Assembly (NCBI GenBank): GCA_039714215.1
Contig: JBDLJU010000105.1
Location: 1-10,469, forward strand
Source: UBA11579 sp039714215
GTDB taxonomy: Bacteria > Chloroflexota > Anaerolineae > Anaerolineales > UBA11579
Length of the DNA stretch: 10,469 nt
Direction of reading: 5' to 3'
Made by a program: the position numbers and the translations under genes. The notes under the pieces were generated by a model that was given only the letters and a program-made list of their open reading frames with translations, had not been told where the DNA came from and did no database searches. The first letter of the stretch is position 1. Each line of letters opens with the position of its first letter. This document shows positions 1 to 6,514 of this stretch, one piece after another.

Positions 1-1121
1 GCCGTGGATGAATTCTTTTCCATAAAGGTGATAAACGCCTCTGTGACTACCTGTTGAGCGGCGGTCTGCACTTCGGGGTTCATCAATTTCACTTTTGTTT
101 GGCTTTCAAACTGCGGGTCAGGGATTTTAACTGAAATGATCGCGGTCAATCCCTCGCGGGTGTCATCGCCGCTGAAGTTTGAATCGGCGTCTTTGAGTAG
201 ATTATTTTTTCGGGCAAAGTCATTCACCGTGCGGGTGATCGCCGAACGCAGACCGGTCAGATGGGTGCCGCCGTCAATCGTATTGATCGTATTGGCGAAG
301 GCATACACCGATTCTGAGAACGCGTTGGTGTATTGGATCGCAGCGTCAATCACCAACCCACCCTCAACCTCTTTTTCCACATGCACTACCGGGTGGAGCG
401 CTTCCCGGTTTCGGTTAAGATAGCGCACGAATGATGTGATCCCGCCTTCGAAGTAGAAGGTCATCTCGCGCCCGTCGCGCTCATCGACCAGCTTGATCTC
501 TACTCCGCGGGTGACAAATGCCATTTCCCGGAAGCGCTGTACCAGGGTAGTGAAGACGTAATCCTCATCACTTTTAAAAATTTCTTTGTCGTATTTGAAG
601 GTAACTTTCGTGCCGGTATCGTCGGCTTTTACCTTACCGTGGCTCTTCACCGGGCTGACCGGACGGCCGCGTTCGTAGCGCTGGGTGTGGAATTTCCCAT
701 CGCGTTTTACTTCGACCTCACACCACTCAGAAAGGGCATTTACCGCAGAAACACCAACACCATGCAGACCACCAGAGACCTTATAGCCGCCGCCATCGAA
801 CTTACCGCCGGCATGCAAGGTGGTCATCACCACCTGGAGGGCGGAAATTTTCTGGGTAGGATGTTCAGCCACAGGTATACCTCTACCATTGTCGATCACT
901 GTAACGCTGCTATCTTCGTGGATGGTGACGTGGATGCAGTCAGCGACAGCGGCGAGGGCCTCATCAATTGAGTTGTCAACCACCTCATAGATCAGGTGAT
1001 GCAATGCTTTTACATCGGTACCGCCGACATACATACCAGGACGACGTCGGACGGCTTCCAAACCCTCCAACACCTGAATATCTTTTGCCTCATAAGACGA
1101 ATTGTTATTTTTTTCAGCCAA
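1..1121 (-). CDS. gyrB: DNA gyrase subunit B, N-terminal part (left edge truncates it)
   Basis: This is the ATPase and transducer part of the type II topoisomerase subunit that, with GyrA, introduces negative supercoils. Reading the reverse strand from TTG at 1121 gives about 373 codons without a stop before the window edge. GHKL ATPase motifs are intact: RRRPGMYVGGTD near residues 25-36, YEVVDNSIDEA with the Mg-binding Asn at about 50 and the catalytic Glu at about 46, DNGRGIP at 77-83, and GGLHGVGVSAVNAL. Further on come GTKVTFKYD, the transducer segment TINTIDGGTHLTGLRSA, and DDTREGLTAIISVKIPDPQF leading to the QTK loop lysine. The TOPRIM and C-terminal parts lie outside. The TTG start is chosen because GGAGG (1127-1131) sits 5 nt upstream and the protein begins just before the conserved region; no ATG fits. 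ParE is the alternative, but YEVVDNSIDEA favours GyrB. The gene is divergent from the liv operon. Confidence 0.94.
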   Translation of the reverse strand, partial: MAEKNNNSSYEAKDIQVLEGLEAVRRRPGMYVGGTDVKALHHLIYEVVDNSIDEALAAVADCIHVTIHEDSSVTVIDNGRGIPVAEHPTQKISALQVVMTTLHAGGKFDGGGYKVSGGLHGVGVSAVNALSEWCEVEVKRDGKFHTQRYERGRPVSPVKSHGKVKADDTGTKVTFKYDKEIFKSDEDYVFTTLVQRFREMAFVTRGVEIKLVDERDGREMTFYFEGGITSFVRYLNRNREALHPVVHVEKEVEGGLVIDAAIQYTNAFSESVYAFANTINTIDGGTHLTGLRSAITRTVNDFARKNNLLKDADSNFSGDDTREGLTAIISVKIPDPQFESQTKVKLMNPEVQTAAQQVVTEAFITFMEKNSST

Positions 1122-1135
1122 CTAAACCTCCAAAA

Positions 1136-1156
1136 CGGAAAGATATCCTCTTTCCG
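1136..1156 (-). promoter_or_regulatory. Stem-loop in the gyrB leader next to the ribosome binding site
   Basis: A perfect 7-bp inverted repeat, CGGAAAG / CTTTCCG, with a 7-nt loop lies directly upstream of the gyrB Shine-Dalgarno GGAGG (1127-1131). In the gyrB mRNA it would end only 4 nt before the SD. It may affect translation or mRNA 5' stability; the function is inferred only. Confidence 0.4.
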
Positions 1157-1253
1157 AAGATCTTTAGCTATTCTAAATTATCAATTTGTTACAATTTCCA
1201 GGAATTCAGTCACGATATTTATGCTGATTATTAATACTGGATACATGTTCTAT

Positions 1254-1262
1254 ATTTTACCA
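1254..1262 (-). promoter_or_regulatory. Candidate extended -10 promoter for gyrB
   Basis: On the minus strand the sequence reads TGGTAAAAT, which matches the extended -10 pattern TGnTATAAT with a single mismatch. No good -35 is seen upstream, as is common for extended -10 promoters. It would give a leader of about 125 nt for gyrB. Other AT-rich -10-like strings lie nearer the gene, so this assignment is tentative. Confidence 0.25.
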
Positions 1263-1380
1263 TATTCAGCCAATTCCCGCTTCCCAGCGGCATCACGGCA
1301 AAACATAATAAAACACCGAACTTTTGCAAAGGTCTGGATATTTTAAACATAAATTAAACGTAAAAATTACCCCGGCCTAC

Positions 1381-1412
1381 TTGACCTCGAAGCATTCTAT
1401 CTATACTATAAA
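1381..1412 (+). promoter_or_regulatory. Candidate sigma-70 type promoter of livK / liv operon
   Basis: TTGACC (1381-1386, 5 of 6 to the -35 consensus) is followed by an overlapping set of -10-like strings: TATACT at 1402-1407 (5/6, spacer 15), TACTAT at 1404-1409 (4/6, spacer 17) and TATAAA at 1407-1412 (5/6, spacer 20). Transcription would start at about 1414-1419, giving a leader of about 185 nt before the livK ATG. It is the best promoter match in the intergenic region and points at the operon. Confidence 0.55.
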
Positions 1413-1419
1413 TAGAATG
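1393..1419. promoter_or_regulatory. Inverted repeat over the liv -10 region, candidate operator
   Basis: CATTCTAT (1393-1400) and ATAGAATG (1412-1419) form a perfect 8-bp inverted repeat with an 11-bp AT-rich centre. The centre contains the -10 hexamer. A two-fold symmetric site with about 19 bp between half-site centres, placed over the -10, is the geometry expected of a repressor operator. No regulator gene is in the window, and the same repeat could be fortuitous in AT-rich DNA. Confidence 0.4.
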
Positions 1420-1468
1420 GTTGTGTCCCCCCCAGATTAAAAATTAAATATGAATAATCTCAACCATT
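1416..1468 (+). promoter_or_regulatory. Bulged hairpin at the 5' end of the livK leader
   Basis: AATGGTTG (1416-1423) pairs perfectly with CAACCATT (1461-1468). Immediately inside it, AGATTA (1434-1439) pairs with TAATCT (1455-1460). The two stems stack directly on the 3' side, while the 5' side carries a 10-nt bulge with a run of seven C (1427-1433); the apical loop is 15 nt. It would form at the very 5' end of a transcript starting near 1414. It could be an mRNA-stabilising structure or a regulatory leader. It matches no riboswitch class I know. Confidence 0.4.
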
Positions 1469-1601
1469 ATGTTTAATTATCCATAATTCTTTATTTAAGC
1501 TAAAGGAGGTGGTGCCAATAAAAGAGCCTGAACTTATCAATGACCAGTCGGATTACCGCTCAATGCGGCATCTTGATAAACTAACTTTTGGAGGAGTAAG
1601 A

Positions 1602-2825
1602 ATGTCTAAGAAATTCTACACAGTATTTGCAATCCTCATCGTTTCGATGATGTTTTTTGCTGCATGCGGCTCCACAGACGCAGCAAATGACGGCGGTGGC
1701 GACAGCGCCATGCCAGAAGACGAATGGGGTTATATCACCTTCGCCCCAGGCGAGGAAATCACCCTGGCTGTTTCATCCGCGCTTGCCGGCGGCTATGCCG
1801 TTTATGGGCAGGACATGCTCAACGGCGTTGAACTGGCGATTGCTGATTTTGGCGGTACTCTGAAAGGTTGGGCCATAGGCGTTGAAGGCGGCGATGATGG
1901 CTGCGAAGGCGCCCCTGCCGTGACAGTAGCTGAGCAATTTTCTGGTGATCCCAGCGTGCTCGGTGTTGTCGGACCGATGTGCTCCGATTCTGTCTTTGTA
2001 GCTTCTGATATCTATGCAGATCACAACGTGCTGATGATCACGCCCTCATCAACCGCGGTGATTATTACTGCTCGCGGCTATGAGAATATCTTCCGCACAG
2101 TTGCAAACGATGACCTGCAAGCCGAAGTAACCGTTGGTTATCTGATCGATGACCTCGGACTCAGCTCGCTTGGCGTGATGCACGACCAAGGCTTATATGG
2201 TGAAGGTATTGCCCAGGCAGTTGCCGACAAGTTTGAAGCAGCTGGTGGGACCGTGGTTGCTTTCGAAGGTGTCACTCGTGGTGAGACCGACTACAGCGCA
2301 GTGATTTCAAACGTGCTCGCTGGCAGTCCAGACGCGATCTACTTTGGCGGAATGGATGCTGAAGGCGCACTGCTGGTCAACCAAGCGCGCAGCGCTGGTT
2401 TTGAGGGAATCTTCTTCGGACCAGATGGGATCAAATCCAAACCAACTTTCATCGACGCTTCTGGCGGGGCAGCTGATGGTGCATTCGCTACCTTTGGCGC
2501 TGTTGCCGGTGCAGTTGGGAAAGAGGATTGGGAAACACGCTTCACAGAGCTGTACGACGCTCCGGTAGCCTACGCCGCTGGCTCCTATGACTCAGCAATG
2601 ATGATTTTGTTGGCAGCCGATGCAGTTGGTTTTGTGGATGATGATGGCAACCTGCAAATCCCCCGCAAGGCAATCGCCGAGCATGTCCGCGCGACCCCGT
2701 TTGACGGCATCACCGGACATCTAGAATTCACCAGCACCGGCGACCTGGCAAGCGTATCGATCACCATTTTTGAGGTTATCGATGGCGAGTTTGTCGAGGT
2801 CAAGACTGTTGACTTTGGAGAATAA
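1602..2825 (+). CDS. livK: Branched-chain amino acid type ABC transporter, substrate-binding lipoprotein
   Basis: This is the extracytoplasmic receptor of the HAAT/Liv importer, with a type I periplasmic-binding fold (Peripla_BP_6, LivJ/LivK-like). From ATG 1602 the product is 407 aa. It starts with a lysine-containing n-region, a hydrophobic stretch (residues 8-19) and the lipobox FAAC with lipidated Cys22, then a low-complexity Gly/Asp/Ser linker to about residue 45. The mature fold begins at ITLAVSSALAGGYAVYGQDMLNGVELA. Cys101 and Cys127 (in GPMCSDS) occupy the places of the disulfide pair of E. coli LivJ, and SDIYADHNVLMITPSST followed by RGYENIFRT matches the family core. ATG 1602 is preferred because GGAGGAG (1590-1596) lies 5 nt upstream and the signal peptide starts there; the same frame is open back to GTG 1509. 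The ligand may be Leu/Ile/Val, another amino acid, an amide or urea; sequence alone does not decide. Confidence 0.92.
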   Translation: MSKKFYTVFAILIVSMMFFAACGSTDAANDGGGDSAMPEDEWGYITFAPGEEITLAVSSALAGGYAVYGQDMLNGVELAIADFGGTLKGWAIGVEGGDDGCEGAPAVTVAEQFSGDPSVLGVVGPMCSDSVFVASDIYADHNVLMITPSSTAVIITARGYENIFRTVANDDLQAEVTVGYLIDDLGLSSLGVMHDQGLYGEGIAQAVADKFEAAGGTVVAFEGVTRGETDYSAVISNVLAGSPDAIYFGGMDAEGALLVNQARSAGFEGIFFGPDGIKSKPTFIDASGGAADGAFATFGAVAGAVGKEDWETRFTELYDAPVAYAAGSYDSAMMILLAADAVGFVDDDGNLQIPRKAIAEHVRATPFDGITGHLEFTSTGDLASVSITIFEVIDGEFVEVKTVDFGE

Positions 2826-2854
2826 TCCAGACCAATTTTTCCAAGGATAAAATC

Positions 2855-2888
2855 GATCAAATCAGGGATCAAACATCCTGATTTGGTC
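2855..2888 (+). terminator. Stem-loop 1 downstream of livK
   Basis: CAAATCAGGGAT (2858-2869) pairs with ATCCTGATTTG (2875-2885) around a 5-nt loop, with one bulged G. Three more pairs, one of them G-U, extend the base to 2855-2888. There is no T-tract after it. Together with the next hairpin it forms a structured 3' end for the livK message; it more likely protects against 3' exonucleases than terminates on its own. Confidence 0.5.
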
Positions 2889-2897
2889 AGATAACCC

Positions 2898-2933
2898 ATC
2901 AGGGAGGCAGGTAAAATTCACTGCCTCCCTGAT
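2898..2933 (+). terminator. Stem-loop 2 downstream of livK, possible leaky terminator
   Basis: A perfect 13-bp GC-rich inverted repeat runs from ATCAGGGAGGCAG (2898-2910) to CTGCCTCCCTGAT (2921-2933), with a 10-nt loop. It is followed by AATACTTTTC, which is only a poor T-tract. It could be a partial intrinsic terminator or an mRNA-stabilising stem that lets livK accumulate over the downstream transporter genes. Region 2826-3021 holds these two hairpins and no supported gene. Confidence 0.6.
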
Positions 2934-3021
2934 AATACTTTTCAAATTGATTGCAGCTGTTTCGTCCGATTTGAACATCGTGATTGACAAACTAAAAGGT
3001 TTTAATTTGATTGGTGATCCA

Positions 3022-3588
3022 ATGGATCAAATCCAAGACTTCATCTCTAATTTAATTTCCCACAATGGTGTCAAGTCTATTTTTCAAATCAAGCACCTGT
3101 TTTTTTTGTCTTTGATTTTAATCCTAGTGCCGATGAATTTATTGGATGGGAAAGCTACCGCAGAGATCAATCAGACTGAGGAAACCCCGCTGGTGATTGG
3201 GATTGCGCAATGGCGCCAAGACAGCGGCTCTTTTATTGATGTCCAAGAACGAGCATATGCCACCCTGAATAACCAGATCAGCCAAGCTGAACTGAGCAAT
3301 GTTACCTTAGAAAAGCTGCCGGTTTACCTCGACAACGCCATGCAGGTAGACGACGTCGCAGCCGAATACGCGGTGGATATGATCCTCTGGGGATGGTATG
3401 ATCCTACAGCGATCCGGAGTTATGTGGACCTGGCTAACGCCACCCAAGACGACGGCCTTACCAACAGTTTAGCTGCTTTTCTAGAACATGGAGGATCCAC
3501 CCAGGCAGTTCGGGTATTAATCCTTCTAAGCACGTTGGACTACGACCTGAACGGCCTATATTTCTGTGTCCCCCGTTGGACACCCTAA
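3022..3588 (+). CDS. Membrane-anchored protein of unknown function, possibly a truncated remnant
   Basis: From ATG 3022 the product is 188 aa; the frame is also open back to TTG 2947. I do not recognise a named family with certainty. Residues 25-41 are a hydrophobic anchor or signal segment (HLFFLSLILILVPMNLL). The mature part starts with PLVIGIAQW, continues with an AYATLNNQI / LEKLP segment and reaches AAEYAVDMILWGWYD at about 113-127. This alpha/beta pattern resembles the N-terminal module that precedes TPR repeats in some large Chloroflexota-type proteins (recollection, not a search). The protein stops at CVPRWTP just where such repeats would begin, and neither other frame continues it recognisably. 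There is no clear Shine-Dalgarno before ATG 3022 or TTG 2947. It lies between livK and livH, where the Liv system has no required component. It may be a decayed gene fragment or a small accessory protein. Confidence 0.5.
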   Translation: MDQIQDFISNLISHNGVKSIFQIKHLFFLSLILILVPMNLLDGKATAEINQTEETPLVIGIAQWRQDSGSFIDVQERAYATLNNQISQAELSNVTLEKLPVYLDNAMQVDDVAAEYAVDMILWGWYDPTAIRSYVDLANATQDDGLTNSLAAFLEHGGSTQAVRVLILLSTLDYDLNGLYFCVPRWTP

Positions 3589-3640
3589 GCAATCATTTTA
3601 CTTAAGTATTTTTTTAAGGAAGAAGAGGAGGTTCTGGATT

Positions 3641-4663
3641 ATGGAATTTGACTGGGTCAGATTTGCAGAACAATTAGTTAATGGGCTGACGGTAGGCAGT
3701 TTCTATGCCTTGATCGCCCTGGGGTATACGATGGTCTATGGTGTCCTAACTATGATTAATTTCGCTCATGGCGAAATCTTCATGATGGGGGCATACGTGG
3801 GCTTGTATTCTTTAAATCGTATGGTTGACAGCGGGTTGTATGAATCTAACCCGCTGCTGGCAATTGTCATTACCTTTATTGCCGGTACTGCCGGGGCAGC
3901 AATCACTGGCGTCACGGTCGAGAAACTGGCATACCGCCCCCTGCGCCGGGCTGCCCGCCTTGCTCCGCTGATCAGCGCGATTGGTATGTCAATCTTTCTG
4001 CAGGAATTGATCCGCTTGCTGCCAAGCATGGGCGAATCGATCACTGGCATTAAAATTGGCGGGACCTTCCTGCTGCCTGAAGGTGTGAGAAATGCAGTTG
4101 TGGGTTTCCTAGAAGAATTTGGAGGTGCCCGCGTAAAAACCTATCCAGGTGTTTTTAGCACCGAGGGTTTTCACCTCGGTGAAGTTTATATCACTTACAG
4201 CCGGGTAATTATCTTGGGGATTTCAATTATCGTGATGATCGCACTTTCGCTCCTGGTCAAGTACAGCCGGATGGGTAAAGCAATGCGGGCAGTCGCAGAA
4301 GACAAGGATATTGCTGCCCTGATGGGGATCAATGTCAACCAGGTAATTTCAAAAACCTTCCTAATCGGATCAAGCCTGGCTGGCATGGCAGGGGTGATGA
4401 TGGGGATGTTCTACCTGCAGATCAGAAATACGATGGGCTTTATTCCGGGTATCAAAGCCTTTACTGCAGCAGTCCTTGGTGGGATCGGCAACATCCCGGG
4501 GGCGATGCTGGGAGGGTACACACTTGGGTTGGCTGAGGCCATCGGGGTTCAGTTCCTCCCGGCGGTCTACAAAGACGTGGTCGCCTTCGGTTTGCTGGTG
4601 CTGATATTGATCTTCAAACCAACGGGGATCCTCAGCGAAGCTCTCACAGAGAAGAAAATGTAG
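3641..4663 (+). CDS. livH: Branched-chain amino acid type ABC transporter permease LivH
   Basis: This is one of the two inner-membrane permeases of the importer; it dimerises with LivM to form the translocation path. From ATG 3641 the product is 340 aa. The family N-terminus QLVNGLTVGSFYALIALGYT and VLTMINFAHGEIFMMGAY is at residues 11-52. About eight hydrophobic segments follow, and the cytoplasmic coupling loop RMGKAMRAVAEDKDIAALMGI is at 210-230. The C-terminal GGIGNIPGAMLGGYTLGLAE is at 280-299. The start is set by GGAGG (3627-3631), 9 nt upstream; the longer frame from 3566 would overlap the previous orf and adds a non-family N-terminus. At about 340 aa it is longer than E. coli LivH (about 308), and the extra residues lie in an external-looking segment near 130-185. 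Confidence 0.95.
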   Translation: MEFDWVRFAEQLVNGLTVGSFYALIALGYTMVYGVLTMINFAHGEIFMMGAYVGLYSLNRMVDSGLYESNPLLAIVITFIAGTAGAAITGVTVEKLAYRPLRRAARLAPLISAIGMSIFLQELIRLLPSMGESITGIKIGGTFLLPEGVRNAVVGFLEEFGGARVKTYPGVFSTEGFHLGEVYITYSRVIILGISIIVMIALSLLVKYSRMGKAMRAVAEDKDIAALMGINVNQVISKTFLIGSSLAGMAGVMMGMFYLQIRNTMGFIPGIKAFTAAVLGGIGNIPGAMLGGYTLGLAEAIGVQFLPAVYKDVVAFGLLVLILIFKPTGILSEALTEKKM

Positions 4664-4670
4664 GCATATA

Positions 4671-5690
4671 ATGATAGATAAAATAAATTCACAATTTAAA
4701 AAATTACAAGAGCGTTTGGGACCAAAAGCGGTTTGGGTTATCATTGGGGTGGTCGTAATCGGGGTTATCATTCTCCCGATGATTAGCTTTCCGCAGCGAG
4801 CTTATTGGGTTCGCGTAATCGGCTTTACCGGCTTATACATTATCCTTGGTCTGGGTTTGAATGTTGTCGTCGGTTTTGCCGGATTGCTTGACCTGGGTTA
4901 TGTGGCTTTTTATGCAATCGGAGCCTATACCTACGGACTGCTTGCTTCTGGGCAATTCGGGATCCACATCTCCTTCTGGATTGTGCTTCCCCTTGCGGCC
5001 ATCCTGGCAGCGCTTTCTGGAGTACTGCTAGGTATTCCTGTTTTACGGATGCGGGGAGACTACCTGGCGATTGTCACGCTTGGTTTCGGTGAAATCATTC
5101 GGATTTTGCTAAATAACCTGCGAGGTCTCACCAATGGTTCTCAGGGGATCGTCGGAGTCGACGACCCGGTCTTCTTTGGGATCGAGATGACCAGCGGCAC
5201 CCATTTTTACTATATGATTTTCATTGTGCTGCCCCTGGTGGTGTTTTTAGTCACCCGCCTCAACCACTCCCGCTTGGGCAGAACTTGGATTGCCTTGAGA
5301 GAAGATGAAGACGTAGCAGAGATGATGGGAATCAACACCACCGCCGCCAAACTGTATGCCTTTGGTACTGGCGCATTCATCGGCGGGCTTGGCGGGGCGA
5401 TCTTTGCCGCATGGCAAGGTTCGATCTTCCCCGGAAATTTCAACCTGATGGTATCGATCAATGTGATCTGTTTGATTATCATTGGTGGTATCGGCAGCAT
5501 CCCAGGAGTGATCATCGGGTCAGTCGCCCTGATCACTTTACCGGATATCTTGCGCCAATTCTCAGATTACCGGATGCTGTTATTTGGTTTCTTGCTGATT
5601 GTGATGATGATCGCCCGTCCGGAGGGCTTTATCCCCTCCCGCAGGCGTAAGCTCGAGATGCATGAAGAAACCAATCCGAGTTTGGATTAA
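4671..5690 (+). CDS. livM: Branched-chain amino acid type ABC transporter permease LivM
   Basis: The second permease of the Liv importer, 339 aa. After a short charged N-terminus (1-20) come hydrophobic segments. The family hallmarks are GLGLNVVVGFAGLLDLGYVAFYAIGAY (60-86), RMRGDYLAIVTLGFGEIIRILLNN (126-149) and NGSQGIVGV (155-163). The coupling loop RLGRTWIALREDEDVAEMMGIN is at 201-222 and GGIGSIPGVIIG at 272-283. It starts 7 nt after livH stops, so the two are translationally close; the upstream SD is weak (AGAAG-like, around 4650). It ends RPEGFIPSRRR plus a short acidic tail, with the arginine-rich stretch on the cytoplasmic side. Nothing is missing relative to the family. Confidence 0.95.
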   Translation: MIDKINSQFKKLQERLGPKAVWVIIGVVVIGVIILPMISFPQRAYWVRVIGFTGLYIILGLGLNVVVGFAGLLDLGYVAFYAIGAYTYGLLASGQFGIHISFWIVLPLAAILAALSGVLLGIPVLRMRGDYLAIVTLGFGEIIRILLNNLRGLTNGSQGIVGVDDPVFFGIEMTSGTHFYYMIFIVLPLVVFLVTRLNHSRLGRTWIALREDEDVAEMMGINTTAAKLYAFGTGAFIGGLGGAIFAAWQGSIFPGNFNLMVSINVICLIIIGGIGSIPGVIIGSVALITLPDILRQFSDYRMLLFGFLLIVMMIARPEGFIPSRRRKLEMHEETNPSLD

Positions 5691-5706
5691 GGGAGAAAAT
5701 ATCATC

Positions 5707-6510
5707 ATGAATATCCTGGAATCCACAGCTGTCACCAAACAATTCGGCGGATTGGTTGCGGTTAACAACCTCAGCTTATCCATTCCCGAGCAGTCAATCT
5801 CCTGCATTATCGGACCCAACGGTGCAGGGAAAACCACGTTTTTCAACTGTATTGTCGGTTTTTATCAACCAGAACACGGTGAGATAACTTTCAATGGCAG
5901 CAAAATAAACGGGCTGCCTCCTTATAAAATCACTGGGTTGGGAATCTCACGGACCTATCAGAATATCCGTTTATTCTCAAATATGTCTGCAATTGAAAAT
6001 GTGCTGGTTGGGCAGCATCCTCATATGCATACCAACATGTTTGATGCAATTCTGCGAAACAAGAAATACCAAGATGAAGAGGCAGCCGTGTTGGAAGAAG
6101 CTCGCCGCCTGCTGGAGTTTGTCGGCTTAACTGGAATGGGAGACCAGCTGGCCCGCAATTTGCCGTACGGCGCCCAGCGCAGGCTGGAAATTGCCCGTGC
6201 GTTGGCCAGTAAACCCAAATTGCTGCTCCTTGATGAACCAACCGCGGGAATGAACCCGCAGGAAACTGCTGAACTGACAAAATTCATCGCACAGATGCGT
6301 GACGAATTCCAAATCACGATCTTGTTGATTGAGCATGATATGCGGGTGGTGATGGAAATTAGCGAACAAATCACTGTCTTGGATTACGGCTCAAAAATTG
6401 CCGAGGGAGAACCAAATGAAATCCAAAGCAACCCCAAAGTGATTGAAGCCTATTTGGGACGCGGCGCGGCCAGCGGGTTAGATCAAGCAGATAACGGACA
6501 AGGAGAATAG
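5707..6510 (+). CDS. livG: Branched-chain amino acid type ABC transporter ATP-binding protein LivG
   Basis: Cytoplasmic ATPase that drives transport together with LivF; 267 aa from ATG 5707. Walker A GPNGAGKTT is at 36-44, the Q-loop Gln at 85 in SRTYQNIRLF, and the signature region NLPYGAQRRLEIARAL at 151-166. Walker B LLLLDEPTAGMNP is at 172-184 and the H-loop His at 210. The signature reads LPYGAQ rather than LSGGQ, as is usual for LivG. SRTYQNIRLF and the C-terminal VIEAYLG are further LivG hallmarks. ATG 5707 is chosen over ATG 5662 because the latter would overlap the livM end and adds 15 non-family residues; GGGAG (5691-5695) sits 11 nt upstream of 5707. It is 16 nt after livM, in the same operon. 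Confidence 0.95.
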   Translation: MNILESTAVTKQFGGLVAVNNLSLSIPEQSISCIIGPNGAGKTTFFNCIVGFYQPEHGEITFNGSKINGLPPYKITGLGISRTYQNIRLFSNMSAIENVLVGQHPHMHTNMFDAILRNKKYQDEEAAVLEEARRLLEFVGLTGMGDQLARNLPYGAQRRLEIARALASKPKLLLLDEPTAGMNPQETAELTKFIAQMRDEFQITILLIEHDMRVVMEISEQITVLDYGSKIAEGEPNEIQSNPKVIEAYLGRGAASGLDQADNGQGE

Positions 6511-6514
6511 TGAC

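Larger units (their letters stand above)
1122..1601. other. Divergent intergenic region between gyrB and livK
   Basis: A 480-bp region separates the divergent starts of gyrB and livK. I find no convincing protein-coding gene in it; open frames here are short, unsupported by an RBS, or extensions of antisense frames of gyrB. The gyrB-proximal part (1122-1365) holds the gyrB RBS, a leader stem-loop and weak promoter-like strings. The livK-proximal part (1380-1601) holds a good promoter, an inverted repeat over the -10, a bulged hairpin, AT-rich dyads such as AATTATccATAATT at 1475-1488, and two SD-like sequences. Confidence 0.8.

Noticed and set aside
136..1234. Several plus-strand open frames opposite gyrB
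   Set aside because: They are antisense shadows of gyrB: the reverse strand gives a continuous, motif-complete gyrase B protein over the same bases.
1450..1476. Possible 8-residue leader peptide in the livK leader (MNNLNHYV then stop)
   Set aside because: It contains one Leu and one Val, tempting for a liv operon, but has no Shine-Dalgarno, no run of regulatory codons and no terminator/antiterminator pair.
1509..1601. LivK starting at GTG 1509 instead of ATG 1602
   Set aside because: The signal peptide and lipobox begin exactly at 1602, which has its own well-placed GGAGGAG. The upstream GTG codons overlap or abut their SD. The oddity is kept as a finding.
3566..3640. Longer LivH start at 3566
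   Set aside because: It overlaps the preceding orf, adds residues unlike LivH, and ignores the GGAGG at the right distance from ATG 3641.
5662..5706. Longer LivG start at ATG 5662
   Set aside because: It would overlap the end of livM and add 15 residues not typical of LivG; ATG 5707 matches the family N-terminus.
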